Below, one piece after another: positions 10,290 to 20,693 of a stretch of DNA of 64,000 nucleotides. A model generated the notes under the pieces. The model was not told the origin of the DNA, did not search any database, and saw only the letters and a list, made by a program, of their open reading frames with translations. The stretch covers positions 1-64,000 of the forward strand of contig NW_006768875.1 of NCBI RefSeq assembly GCF_000204055.1, given 5' to 3'. The translations under genes were made by a program, and so were the position numbers. Numbering within the stretch: the first letter of the stretch is position 1; the number at the start of each line of letters is the position of its first letter. Origin of the DNA: Melampsora larici-populina 98AG31 (Eukaryota > Basidiomycota > Pucciniomycetes > Pucciniales > Melampsoraceae).

Positions 10290-12457
10290 TTTTGTTCTCT
10301 TTTTCTATATGAAACTCATGAATTGTTTCATTGACACTCTTTGTTAGCCTATTTAGAAAGCCAACAACATGAACAACCATGGGTTATTTATGGGATTGTG
10401 TATATTTCCAAACAATGTTTTGCGGACGTTATTGTTTGCAAACAGTGATGTTTGGAAAATTGTACTTTGGACCTGAGAGAGTGAAATTTTACAGACAAAG
10501 TCAAATTTGAGAATCTCTGTAAAAAAACAGTTGTGAATTAACGTCCTGAAAAATACATTACATGTGCATACAATATTGAATTTTCCATGTTTACACAACC
10601 GACAATTCCATATTGGAAAAAACAATGTGCGCAAATGTACCACAAACCGGCATAGTCGTTAATTTTACATGCGTCAGCTCACAGATCAATCAAAAGGCCG
10701 CAAACCATTCAATGCACGGTTCGAAACGGGCTATCAGGATTTATTAATTTTCCAATCAATGAATTACATGTGTTTGGTCAGCCACTAAAGGTGGCCTGAC
10801 TGGACATATTTGCAGAGTTTTACATGCCACTGAAGGTGGTTTGGAACGTCCCGAGCCCCACTGAAGGTGGTTAACAATGTTTAGCCTTCATAGTTGTGGT
10901 CAAACATGCCAAGCGTCACTAAATATTGTTAACAGCGGATATGCATTAATTTGATGTATGCCATTTCAAAAGGTCAAAGACAACGCCTTTGAACATTGAA
11001 AGGTGATTAACAATGACAATTTGTTGTGCCATGTAAATATCCTTGTAGCACGTTGACGTGCACACACGGAAGACTTTCCTTAGATCCTGTAAAGACCCAT
11101 CAAAGAGGTGCCACAACAAGCACATCTTCCCCTTATCACCCGGGAGGTTGAAAGCCAGTTGACCCCTGCTGACCACAAAGGATTCTGCAAATCCTTTGAA
11201 TAAATCACTATTCACAAAGGGTGCTCAACGGCAATCTCAGTCTAAATCCAACCAAAAGACTTGAGATTTATTTCAAAACTCTCCGTGTGTGCACATCAAT
11301 GTGCTACACAAATATTGACACAGTGTTGCTTGTCTTTTTGTTTTATTGGTCTCTTTGCTTTTGGACTATCCCAAACATACATTCTCTCTCATCTTTCCGG
11401 ATTAATTCTCAAAAACATTATATTTCTCTTCTGAAAACGCAACATTAATATCTCATCCGGAAATCGGTTTCTTCAAATCATCTTCAAGTTTTCATTATAC
11501 TTTTCTTCTGCAAACACAACACTCATATCTTATCCAGAAATTGGTCTCTTCAAATTTTCTTCAAGTTTTCTTTTTACTTTTAATTTTCAAAAGCATTCTT
11601 TTCAACCACCGCTGGCCTTGATTTTTCAAATCATACTTTTTAAACATCAATACTTGATTTATAACATTTCAAAGATCCTACATTCCTTCATTTATCTCAA
11701 ATTTTTGTTTCCAAATACTCCTAAGATGGATGGGAAATTTTTGAAGTGAAAGAGACGGGGGCACAAGATTTGGAAGAGCCTGTCAAGCGCAGCAGTCAAG
11801 AGTCAAAGGCAAGTGGGAAGGTGTGGAAATCAAAGTGTATGAAGGAGAAGATGTAGTGTTCTTCTTCCTTTTCTTTCTTGGTTTGGGGTGCTTTTGCCTT
11901 TTTTCACTTATTCTTGCTTTCAGAATATCATTGTTTTCCTTTTTGCTAAATTTATTTATAGTCATTTCTTTGTGTTATCACTTTTTTGGATTTGTGTCAA
12001 TTCTCAACATTCTTTGCTACATTTGTTTGTATCTGTTTTCTCACTTTTTTGTATTGTGTCATCTCTCAACATTTTGTTTTAGATTTTTGATTAATGATAA
12101 ATCTTTCTCTTGACTCAAATACCTTTCAAGTCAAGTGAAGCAAAGGCGCTCTTGCAAATATTGTTTGTGAACGTGATGAGTGAATGTCTGTGAAATTCAA
12201 CCAATCACCCCCTGAAATTCACTTTGCCAAACATCATTTTCCACGAATTAGAATGTTTGTGAATGAACACTCGTGAAGTTCTATATTGTGAATAGGGGAT
12301 GCATTTTTGTGTGCTTTACTTTTCACAAACTAGAAAGGTTGTTTAATAATGTTTGTAAAATTACCCATTTTAGACCCTCATAATCTATTTTTATGAACAA
12401 TATTTTGTGTAGCTTATTTTTGCAGACATTTGAAATAATGGAATGTCCATAAAATTT
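10290..12457. other. AT-rich intergenic sequence with small repeats, no gene recognised
   Basis: No coding family is recognised. 10782-10870 holds three hairpins, CCACT(A/G)AAGGTGG. 10946-11330 contains imperfect inverted copies of a CCGTGTGTGCAC block followed by TCAAYGTGCTACA. 11431-11580 is a tandem duplication of about 75-80 bp (TTCTGMAAACRCAAC...TTCAAGTTTTC). 11823-12113 is a pyrimidine-rich stretch whose Leu/Phe-rich frame is compositional. Module copies with ATTGTTTGCAAA and GATGTTTGGAAAA occur near 10410. Confidence 0.5.
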
Positions 12458-12540
12458 CACTTTGGCCGGAGGCAAGTGAAATTGTCCAAACATCACGTTT
12501 TCCGGACATTATTGTTTGCAAAAAGATGTTTGGAAAATTC
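12458..12540. repeat. Hairpin plus CAAACATCAC module (dispersed family)
   Basis: TTTCACTTTGGCCGG...AAGTGAAA forms a hairpin and is followed by CCAAACATCACGTTTTC, ATTATTGTTTGC and GATGTTTGGAAAA. The same hairpin occurs at 19318-19346 and 40361-40392. At the 40-kb locus it is again followed by CAAACATCAC and TTATTGTTTGG. This is probably a transposon-end remnant. Confidence 0.5.
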
Positions 12541-12543
12541 TTA

Positions 12544-13005
12544 GAGCATCTCCAATGGTCCTGAATTTCAAAAAGGTGTACAGTGTCTCTCATAATGTAC
12601 AGTTTGCTGTATCCGCCCTGAATAATTGGGTCACCTCCAACGCGCACATGCAGCAAGGCATTCAAATGTTGTACCCCTGCCAAAAAACACTATAAACACA
12701 CACACTGAGCCAAATGATCCTTGTTATTTTTGGATCCACAAGCTATGATTGCTTGGTGATATGGATGCGCGTGGTATTATTGTGTCCAATATGCCACAAA
12801 TACTGTGTCCTGGATATTTGCCAATGGCCCTCAAGGCATAGAGGTCTTGACATGTGAGACCTGTTATCCATCTAAACAAATTATACACGTGTGGCCAGTT
12901 GTGAGAGAACTGGCAACCGGTGGATGGTTGTTTTTTGACCACACCTTGTAGACGTAAAATACATATTACATTTGTTACGTTTACAAGGTACCGTTGGGGA
13001 TGCTC
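12544..13005. mobile_element. TTA-flanked MITE A (GAGCATCTCC ends)
   Basis: It starts GAGCATCTCCAATGG and ends, reverse-complemented, GAGCATCCCCAACGG. TTA flanks both sides (12541-12543 and 13006-13008). A 3-bp TTA duplication with short TIRs is the PIF/Harbinger-type signature. It has no coding capacity. Its right TTA is also the left TTA of MITE B. Confidence 0.75.
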
Positions 13006-13008
13006 TTA

Positions 13009-13512
13009 GAGCATCTCCAACGCGCCTGAATCTGAATGACTCATACAGGTAATTTATTTCTTTGGCTGGACAGCTGTATTTCTTTTTCAGCGACATGTCA
13101 GGACAGGTCCCTCCAGCGCACAATCTGAACTTCATTCTCAATTCCTCTTGAGGTTCAACCCACGTCACTCAAAGAGACTCAAGGTCCCTTTTTGTCCAGA
13201 CATGAGCAGTCACCTACCTATCTTATTATCACAATACATAACGAGTTTGACATATGGACAATTATTTTAGTCAATGTTCGGGCAAAAACCGTTGAGATAC
13301 TGGTTTTTCAGCGATTCAGCCAGGTCCGCAAATTTGCGGACCTGAGCATGGGAGTGTGTCATTTCCCAAAAACCAAGTTCGCACCGTGGGCCAGGTGTGA
13401 GACCTTGCCCTCGGCGCTGGAGGACGATTTTCTGAAAAACAGCAATACAGGTTACGTTTTTGACATAAACGTAACGTTTAGTCATTCAGATTCGCGAGCG
13501 TTGGAGATGCTC
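13009..13512. mobile_element. TTA-flanked MITE B (GAGCATCTCC ends)
   Basis: The TIRs match over about 37 bp with a few differences. The left begins GAGCATCTCCAACGCGCC and reads on through GAATCTGAATGACT; the right, reverse-complemented, carries the same blocks. TTA flanks are at 13006-13008 and 13513-13515. The 133-codon and 72-codon frames inside are not genes. Confidence 0.78.
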
Positions 13513-13515
13513 TTA

Positions 13516-14080
13516 CGCCCCCTTTTATACCTACCATCTTTATACATCATATATGTTCAATTAATTTTAATTCTTCTTTACCCAGTTATGTAAACTTATG
13601 TAACTACCCAAAAACTTCACATATTTTGGTTGATTGAAGAAAAAGAAAAATTGACTAACCCATTTCACAAACAGGACGACAAACTTTACGAATAGCTGCT
13701 ACTCTTTTTGAAAAGATTGAACTGTTCTGAGCTAATATTTTAAAATTTTATATTTCGAGTAGTTTTTGTTTTCATTTTCCAAAGATTTCCATTTGTTGGG
13801 GTACGTGTTAGAAAGAATTATTTTGAGGGGTCATATCATCAACGTTAGTGATACATTTGTTCATGCAGGTTAAGATCTTCATATGATGATATCACTTTTT
13901 CAAACAAAAAAAACCAAAATATTTATCAAAAAAAACAGTTCTCCGGTATCAAAGATTGGATGTTTTCTTTTGCAAGATAGTGATTGTACCAAGTATAACT
14001 CAACTGTAGCTGATATTTTCATATCAATCCGCATTAAAAAGATCGTATTATCAGATGCTGAGATACCGTGGTAGTTCTAT
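13516..14080. other. AT-rich intergenic sequence
   Basis: I see no gene, structural RNA or transposon ends here. Poly-A/T-rich tracts are the only feature. Confidence 0.4.
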
Positions 14081-14089
14081 GGCCAAGTC

Positions 14090-14665
14090 ATGAGTAAGAA
14101 CTAACCCTTTGGTAAAGGTTTTGTAGCACACATGATGTCCATGAGATCAAGATATTTGAGTTGTGAGGTTGAAGTTGACGCCGATTGTGTGGAAAGCTGA
14201 GGAGGGGTGGTGTGTCCTTCTGGTTGAGACGCGAGACTGACGCTTGATCCGGTCATTCGAGGTATCGACAAGGCCCTGAGGTCTTTGAAACTCGAGTCCT
14301 CGGATAGTGGCTGTCCACCTTCATTCGTTTGAATCTCATTTCATGCAAAGCGTATCGAGCGACAGAATCCTTAAAAGCTGCTTTACTCACAATTTCTAGA
14401 ATACCCAGAAATAATGGACGTTCACTAGCATGAAGACGTAGTGGATGAACTCTTACTTTGCTCATAATTCGATCTTACAGCTAGACTCACCGGGAGACCT
14501 GCAATCATTTGACCACACGTTTTCATCGCATCGAAAAAGTGCTTTGCACCATTATCATTGATCGAGAGATTTTAGACAACAGCAGCGTATACAACAATAC
14601 TCATGCTCTTCGGCCGCCGGAACAATCAAAGAAATCTCGTCGATGAAGGGATATGTCTCATTGCG
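14090..14665 (-). pseudogene. Unidentified reverse-strand gene fragment
   Basis: Reverse-strand segments read as plausible exons: a piece with FIDEISLIVPAAEEHE (about 14600-14650), then INDNGAKHFFDAMKTCGQ (about 14480-14550), then a block with HPLRLHASERPLFLGILEIV and YALHEMRFKRM (about 14330-14460), then a Ser/Thr-rich tail ending DIMCATKPLPKG near 14115. The last two lie in different frames that meet near 14320 without clear splice sites, suggesting a frameshift. I do not recognise the family. It could be a decayed host gene or an unusual intact one with splice sites I misread. Confidence 0.3.
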
Positions 14666-15180
14666 ATCAATGTTAAGACTGCAACGGCGTGTCAAGCGGG
14701 CGACGCCGTCCAACCGGGCGCACACGTGCGCGCATGTGCCGATCCTATGGCTGCATGATGCCCATGATGGTCATGCAACTCATGCATTGCGAGCTGCGGG
14801 TCATTTCAAACCACGTATGCCTTCAAACTGGCCGGAATTTACATACATACAATATCAAATTACGAACTACGCATGGGCTCTCCTATGTCTGGCCGCTGGC
14901 GGGCCCAATGCTTGTCGCGTGCCACAGTGGAAACATTCAATATTGATATTCAAAAATAGGACTCCGGCAAGCTTTGCAATGTCAGAGTTTATCTCTTCAA
15001 TCCAAAGAAGAAATCATGTTGCTCTCGTGTGACCTGATTTAGCAGTGGACACAGAAACTTCTACATGATTGGTCCGCGATCAATATTTTCCACAAGCACT
15101 GTTCAATGTTTTTGTTGATGAAATACGCTCTTAGGAACAATTTCAGTGTTGCAATGCGCGCAACTCCTCCCTATTTTTAC
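14666..15180. other. Locally CpG-rich intergenic segment
   Basis: 14690-14760 is GC- and CpG-rich compared with its surroundings (GGGCGACGCC, GGGCGCACACGTGCGCGC). The overlapping frames at 14643-15032 and 14689-14946 show no family resemblance and are not called. Confidence 0.4.
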
Positions 15181-15610
15181 ACATTGAGCCACAAAAGAAA
15201 TTGGCGCATCTTTGCAGGCAGGCTGAGAAAAAATCCGCCGTCCGGCTGAGGCCTACTCTTGCTTCCAAGATCATGTTTCGTTCCAGTAACAATAGACTCT
15301 TTCACCAGCAGCACTTTCCAAATAATTGAATGAGTAGAAGAAAATTATATGTAGGAGTATGCTGTCACAAACTGTCACTATGTTGATAGAGGTTTCTCAA
15401 TAGGCACAGACCCTCTTTTTTAAACACATTGGGGAGTAGGGCATCTGTGGGCGTAGGCTGAGTAAAACGGCCGCTGTCCCCCCAAGCCACTCTCACCTTC
15501 AAGATCATAGTTGACTTAACCCACAATCAACTCTTTGACCCACCCTGAAGATTTCTTCGAGAACTGCATTAAGCGGAAGAAATATTGATGTAAAAGTATT
15601 GTCTTCCAAA
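15181..15610. repeat. Diverged tandem duplication, period about 247 bp
   Basis: Two units (from about 15181 and 15428) share CACATTG, G(C/T)AGGCTGAG, a CCG...GTCC block, TTC(C)AAGATCAT, CAACTCTTT-like and GTAGGAGTAT or GTAAAAGTATT motifs in the same order. No protein frame is conserved. Confidence 0.5.
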
Positions 15611-16419
15611 CTTTCACATGACAATAAACTTTACTTTGAATCATCATTGCTTGTCGGAGTAACTTGAATATCTCCAGCACTCTTCACATTGTACATACTT
15701 TAGGGCAAAATATATCACCTGACAACCAGATCTTCGAGGGGCACCCACAGATAAAGTGCAAGTCGGTCATCAAATTATGTATCAAACAGTCAATAAAAGA
15801 AGTCCACGACTCTCTTGATGACTTGCTTTTTGACACTTTACTCTTTGATAACCACTATAAATGAATTGTATTGTAGTCAACTATCAAAATGATCCGTATT
15901 ATGATTGAGTATCAAAAGATGTGATATTGTTTCTCCCTAGACCATTGGCCGTGGTCATTTGCGACATTGAGAAACCTTTTTCTGACTTAACTACTCCTGA
16001 TATACTCGTGTTTGTGATTCCGTGGCGAGTAAAAGACAGGTCTACGCTACATATTGATTTGGCAAAATGTAAAATGCAGCTGATGATGGAAAATGCCAGA
16101 AATTCTGCTGAGACAATCGTAAAAGAAACGACAAGAAGATTGAGGGAGGGAAAGGGGCATATAGAGTTCTTCGTTCAAATTGAGAGCCCCAATAACTTCA
16201 CAGACACGGATATATGATGTTTTCGTTGCTATACCGTCGTCATAATTTTGGCCCAAAACCATGGTTTTTTGACAACCCATATCTAATTTTGACCGAGGTA
16301 GAGCAGATAGCGATTGTGTGGAATTTTGCTCCATATACATTTATTGGTTTTGTTGAGTAGAGAGGCTTAGTGCAATTTGTATCTCACTTTACCAGAGTAT
16401 GATGGCTTGAGTTTTTGAC
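15611..16419. other. Intergenic sequence with two weak open frames
   Basis: Frames at 15664-15864 (66 codons) and 15921-16217 (98 codons, containing VVICDIEKPF and an Arg/Lys-rich helix) read protein-like. No family is recognised and no splice link joins them. They could be a relic of one gene; I do not call a function. Confidence 0.25.
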
Positions 16420-16880
16420 TTACAATCATGTAACTTTACAATGAATTCAAACACCAGATGGCATTAATCTCGTCACTCGAGACCCAGGGGCTACTTCTAT
16501 TGGAGTGGTTACGGCTCAGATACCCCATGAAGTCGAAGAAATGAGTTCAGATTGAGTAATATGAGAAAGTTCTTCTGACAGAGCCGAAACAACAAGAGTT
16601 CCGGGTGTCTAGATGAGAATATATGTGTTTAATCTTCTAGAGGATGATTGGTTGAACTTTTAATTTGCAATCTTGTAATTTGACAACGATCAGAACACCT
16701 GATGCAATCAATTTCATCACTTGAGGCCTTCAGGCTACTTTTATAGGAGTAGTTATGATTCACATCGCAATTCACTGTATGAAACCAAAGTCATGACTCC
16801 AGGTCAATTCAAATCTGAAAGATCATTTGGATGAGCAAAAGGAGAGAGAGGTATGGGTGTCCAGCACGTCAGTTGCCGAA
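16420..16880. repeat. Diverged tandem duplication, period about 238-248 bp
   Basis: Units starting near 16424 and 16662 share AATC(A/T)TGTAA, ACACC(A/T)GATG, a GTCACTCGAG- or ATCACTTGAG-like block, GGCTACTT and TAGGAGTAGTTA or TGGAGTGGTTA. GGGTGTCTAG (about 16607) and GGGTGTCCAG (about 16855) end the units. Confidence 0.55.
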
Positions 16881-17440
16881 CGAGCCCGAGAACGGCAATA
16901 AAGTCATAAATCGTGAACTTTTGAACACTTTGCCCTAGAATGCGACCCTATCAGTGTTTGCAATGGCGCGATCTAGGAATTTACTCCTGGAAGGCTTTGT
17001 CAGAGACGATGATGAATCATGAAATAAGACACCCATGGTGTACCATCATGATGCTTTTCGCCTGAGACCGATTCTTGACCGCACAGACAAGCAGATTGCA
17101 TTCTTCTATATGTTGAGAACATTAAAGTTCTGATATACAGTCAATGTTTGATGGTTTGAATGCTTTTGGATACGATGGACACAGCTTATAATATCAATCA
17201 TAATTTGGAAGACTTTTGCTTTTGTTTACATTTTGAATAATTCTCAGGTCACATTTCTGATAATGTTCGAAGGAATTCAAATCACTGTTAGCATCAAATT
17301 TGGAATCAGCTTTAGTGAATGAATTTCATACAGTCTTTTCCGTTGTTCACATTTTCAGGATGCATGATTGCCATTTATTTAGGCATTTATTTAGGCATTT
17401 CGATTGTGCTGATCAGCTGAGGGATCAGCACCCGTTTTGG
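16881..17440. other. Upstream flank of the kinase gene
   Basis: No gene seen. Two short repeats precede the kinase promoter: a tandem TTTATTTAGGCATT (about 17376-17400) and an inverted pair, TGCTGATC...GATCAGCA (about 17407-17430). Confidence 0.4.
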
Positions 17441-17443
17441 TCT

Positions 17444-17450
17444 ATATAAT
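17444..17450 (+). promoter_or_regulatory. TATA box of the kinase gene
   Basis: TATATAA at 17444-17450, about 150 bp before the ATG at 17600, followed by a pyrimidine-rich 5' leader (CAACACTCTTCCCAACC). Position and composition fit a fungal core promoter. Confidence 0.55.
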
Positions 17451-17599
17451 CCTTTGGGTTTCCTCTAACTAGTCGCAAACTGTAGCCTCAACTCTCATAT
17501 CACTTGAACAACACTCTTCCCAACCTTACTTGATTTATCACCTCTTTCCATCTTCAACAAACTATCACATTACATCTCACCACCTAGTATCATTTAATC

Positions 17600-19036
17600 A
17601 TGCTCCCCAATTATTCCGACTCTCCACCAAATTCACCTACTCCTTTGATTACGAACAACAATACTTCAACTTCCAACTCAATTGCTCAAATAGATACTCA
17701 TTCAATCATACTCCCTGATTACTCTGACAACTCTTGTCCAAATTCTCCTACTCATTTAGTTACTAAAAAAGATACCCCAGCTTTTAACTCAAGTCCTCAG
17801 ATCAATTCTAATTCATTCATGCTCCCTGATTACCCCGACGAATCTTCACCAAACTCTCCTGCTCCTTTGATTACTAAGAAAGATACTTCGACTTCAGGTG
17901 GTCAAATAAATCCTAATTCATTCATACTTCCTGATTACTCCGACGACTCTTCACCAAAGTCTCCTACTACTTTAATTACTAAGAATAACACTCAATTCAA
18001 ACAAAGTGCTCAAATCAATACTCATTCATTCATGCTCCCTGATTACTCCAACAACTCTGCACCAAATTCTCCTCTTCCATCACTTACTGCGAACTATCCT
18101 TCAACCTCCAACCCAATTGCTGAAATCACCACTTCACCTTCAAGCTCAAGTACTTCACAAGACGAACTCGAATTTCCCCCTGAAATCGAAGCCTTGCCAA
18201 AGATTGGTCAGGGTGCTTTCGGTTCAGTTCATAAAGCTAGAATTGGTGGATTTGTACGCGCAATCAAGGTTGTTCGAAGACTTGATCGAGAAGACGAAGA
18301 TATAACCACATCAATTCGCAACGAAGCTGTCATCTTGCAAGAATTAAATCATCCTCACATCATTCAAGCTTTTGATTATTTTTACAATCCTGAAAATCTT
18401 TACATTGTCCAAGAATTTGCTTCAAGAGGAAATCTTTTCAAGTTCATTGAGGGGGAGAAAATCAGCGAGGAGAAAGCCAGATCCATTATATTAAATATCG
18501 GTAGTGCTCTTGATTACATTCACTCTCGTGGTATCATTCATCGTGATGTCAAGCTTGACAATATTCTTATAACTGCCGACTACCGTTTCAAGCTAGCGGA
18601 CTTTGGCCTGGCTACGGAAACTGAGGACGGATTTGCTTCTGGTGACTGTGGTACTCCATATATCAAAGCTCCTGAAATCCTTAAGCGGGTTCCGTACACC
18701 CAAGCAGTCGACTGGTGGGCGCTTGGTATCATGTTATGCCAAATGATTGGTGGAAATCACCCTTTTGGGCAAGGTATGTTTTTCATTATCTTGTGATCCT
18801 CTTCTTTCCTGTTATGATTCGTTACTGACTTTGGTTATTATTCTAAATTTTGTCCCTCAGTCGATGAATCTATGCAGTACCAAATCCTACATTCGGATCC
18901 TACTATTCCTTTATCTGTTTCTTATATGGGTGGTGACTTGATTATGAAACTTTTAAATAAAGATGTAGGCTTGAGGATAAATTCTTATAGCGATTTAACT
19001 TCACATGATTTCTTCACGAGTAAATTCATTGTTTGA
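17600..19036 (+). CDS. Serine/threonine protein kinase with N-terminal repeat region
   Basis: Two exons (17600-18773, 18861-19036; intron GTATGT...CTCAG) encode 449 residues. Residues ~1-175 are five imperfect repeats of 34-39 residues built on LPDYSD.S.PNSP.PLIT, rich in Ser-Pro and Asn. The kinase domain follows: Gly-rich loop IGQGAFGSV (~202-210), catalytic Lys in AIKVV, HRDVKLDN with Asp 316, DFGLA with Asp 334, activation-loop end GTPYIKAPEIL (usual form GTPEYxAPE), then VDWWALGIMLCQMIGG. The VDWW(A/S)LG and HPFG features resemble AGC/PKC-like kinases. The usual AGC C-terminal tail with its hydrophobic motif is missing; the protein ends soon after HDFF. All catalytic residues are present, so activity is likely. 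No transmembrane or signal segment is seen. The repeated S-P motifs suggest a regulated disordered arm (inference). Confidence 0.9.
17603..18130 (+). repeat. Five in-frame coding repeats in the kinase N-terminus
   Basis: Units of about 102-117 nt begin at CTCCCYRATTAYYCC or an equivalent (17603, ~17710, ~17821, ~17929, ~18033). Each encodes L-P-(D/N)-Y-x-(D/N) and then PNSP/PKSP. Length differences are multiples of three, so the frame is kept. Confidence 0.75.
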
Positions 19037-19384
19037 AACTTTCATATATGGACATCTTGAATACTTTTTTACCCCTGCTAATTGTATCTTTGATGATGAC
19101 ATCCAATGACAGAAGATTTTTAGTTTGCTTTTTGTATTAATAAATATTTGTGAGCATATTTTTGTTCCAGCTCTGCCACAAATCTCTTAGCCTTGGAAGC
19201 CCTCCTATGGAATTTGCCCCATTCACAGAATATCACTATAGATAGTGGGATCGTAGATTTTTCCAGACAATCGATTCCGGATGTTAATGTGGGGAAAAAG
19301 TGTATGTAGTTTGGAAAAATTCACTTTGGCCCGGCCAAAGTGAATTTTCACGGATCATGCAGATTGTATGTAAAAAAAACCGGT
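19037..19384. other. Kinase 3' flank with one hairpin
   Basis: No gene. 19318-19346 is a near-perfect hairpin, ATTCACTTTGGCCC...GGCCAAAGTGAAT, belonging to the dispersed family also seen at 12458 and 40361. Confidence 0.5.
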
Positions 19385-19392
19385 GATCAATG

Positions 19393-19832
19393 AGGACCCT
19401 GGAATACACCCATGGAGGGTACTGACGAAAAAACCGACCTTTTGTTGACGTAGTTTTTCGATACTAAACTGCACTCTATCAAGACCTACAGGAGCACAAA
19501 AGATGCACCAGAATGAAGGCTTTCAAATGCACTAGCTCGCAGCCTGGTAACACCAATATTACCTAAGATATATCAATGTAACGCCCAAAAAAGGGCCAAA
19601 AATCGAGGGTCGGTTTTTGGCCTTGGAGGTCGAAAAAAAAATTGCGCCATCGCGATTTACGCCGCCGTGAGACATGATGCCGGGCTCTGTCTGGTCTCAT
19701 CTGATAGCCCTACTCCATGCGCATCTTTTGAAGTGCTCTGCAGCTTCATAGAGGCACTGGTGCGTAGTGTAGAGGCAAAAAACTGAAAATCATGCTCCGT
19801 CAGTACCCTCCATGGGTGTATTCCAGGGTCCT
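19393..19832. mobile_element. 440-bp MITE with 35-bp TIRs and 8-bp target duplication
   Basis: Perfect 35-bp inverted ends begin AGGACCCTGGAATACACC. The direct flanks are GATCAATG at 19385-19392 and 19833-19840. An 8-bp duplication is typical of hAT or P-type elements. There is no transposase inside, so it is non-autonomous. The 78-codon frame at 19792-20028 is a chance frame crossing its edge. Confidence 0.88.
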
Positions 19833-19840
19833 GATCAATG

Positions 19841-20690
19841 CCCTGAAATTTGTATTACCACCATCATCAACATTTAATTTCCCACACATCCATACCAAAG
19901 AACAAAGAGTGTATTCCGTGTTCTCGTATGAGGCACGCAAGGAGAGGACCCTAGTCCATGCACACGTACGTAAGAGGAAACTTAGGTTGATGTCACAACT
20001 TATCCTCTTTAGAGAATTTGTTCCCTGACTCTCAGATTATCTAGCTCCTGATTACATATCAGCAAACGTAAGAATTTACGGAAACCACAATAAGTTGTGA
20101 CATCTAGAAACAAGCCATATGATTATTAAGAAGGCTTTGTGTTCCCAAGGAGGAACACTCTCCCCTTACCGCCGTGTTCCCCCTCTCCCTATAGTTTCCC
20201 TTTATTTCATTACAGTCAATAAAGTCGAATAGACTCTATATCTCATAATTTTTCTTTCCATCCCAGCCCTCCCTTACTATGTGGACAAAACGTCAAACTC
20301 AAATATCAAGTTCGGGGTGTATCACTAACCCTCCCTTCCACTATTTTAGTAAACCGTTTTAGTCTTGTCTAGGTGTTGGGACCTCCGTATCCTAATATTG
20401 TATTCAAATATCTCCAACATACTCCCAAATAGTCAGAGATATGAGATCACGATACGGATCAGGAGACCCCCCACCCCAAACACTTGTATACTTTTATAAG
20501 TGTACACTTAGCATAACACAATAGTAATTAGGGAAAATAATTAATTTCATACAAAGCGCCTCATGAGAAGCTAGAGCCTTTAAGAGTATTTGAGAACTCA
20601 AGTGTGTAGATACCTGAAATCAGGAATTTACCTTACTGGGTAAAACCCAGTGAGCCCCCCCCAGAGAGTCTATTACAATAAGTATGTGTA
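19841..20690. other. Unidentified repeat-like segment
   Basis: No gene. GATGTCACAACTTAT (about 19989) and ATAAGTTGTGACATC (about 20090) form an inverted pair. CAATAAAG and pyrimidine-rich tracts give parts of the segment an LTR-like look, but I cannot define LTR ends or a target duplication. Confidence 0.3.
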
Positions 20691-20693
20691 AGA

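Noticed and set aside
11823..12113. 96-codon very hydrophobic frame resembling a membrane protein
   Set aside because: Explained by a T-rich tract; Leu/Phe content is compositional and no family is visible.
14643..15032. Overlapping 129- and 85-codon frames in a CpG-rich patch
   Set aside because: No family, no conserved motif, and overlap with the reverse-strand gene fragment.
19841..20690. Possible solo LTR
   Set aside because: CAATAAAG and pyrimidine tracts are suggestive, but no TG...CA pair with a target duplication could be found.
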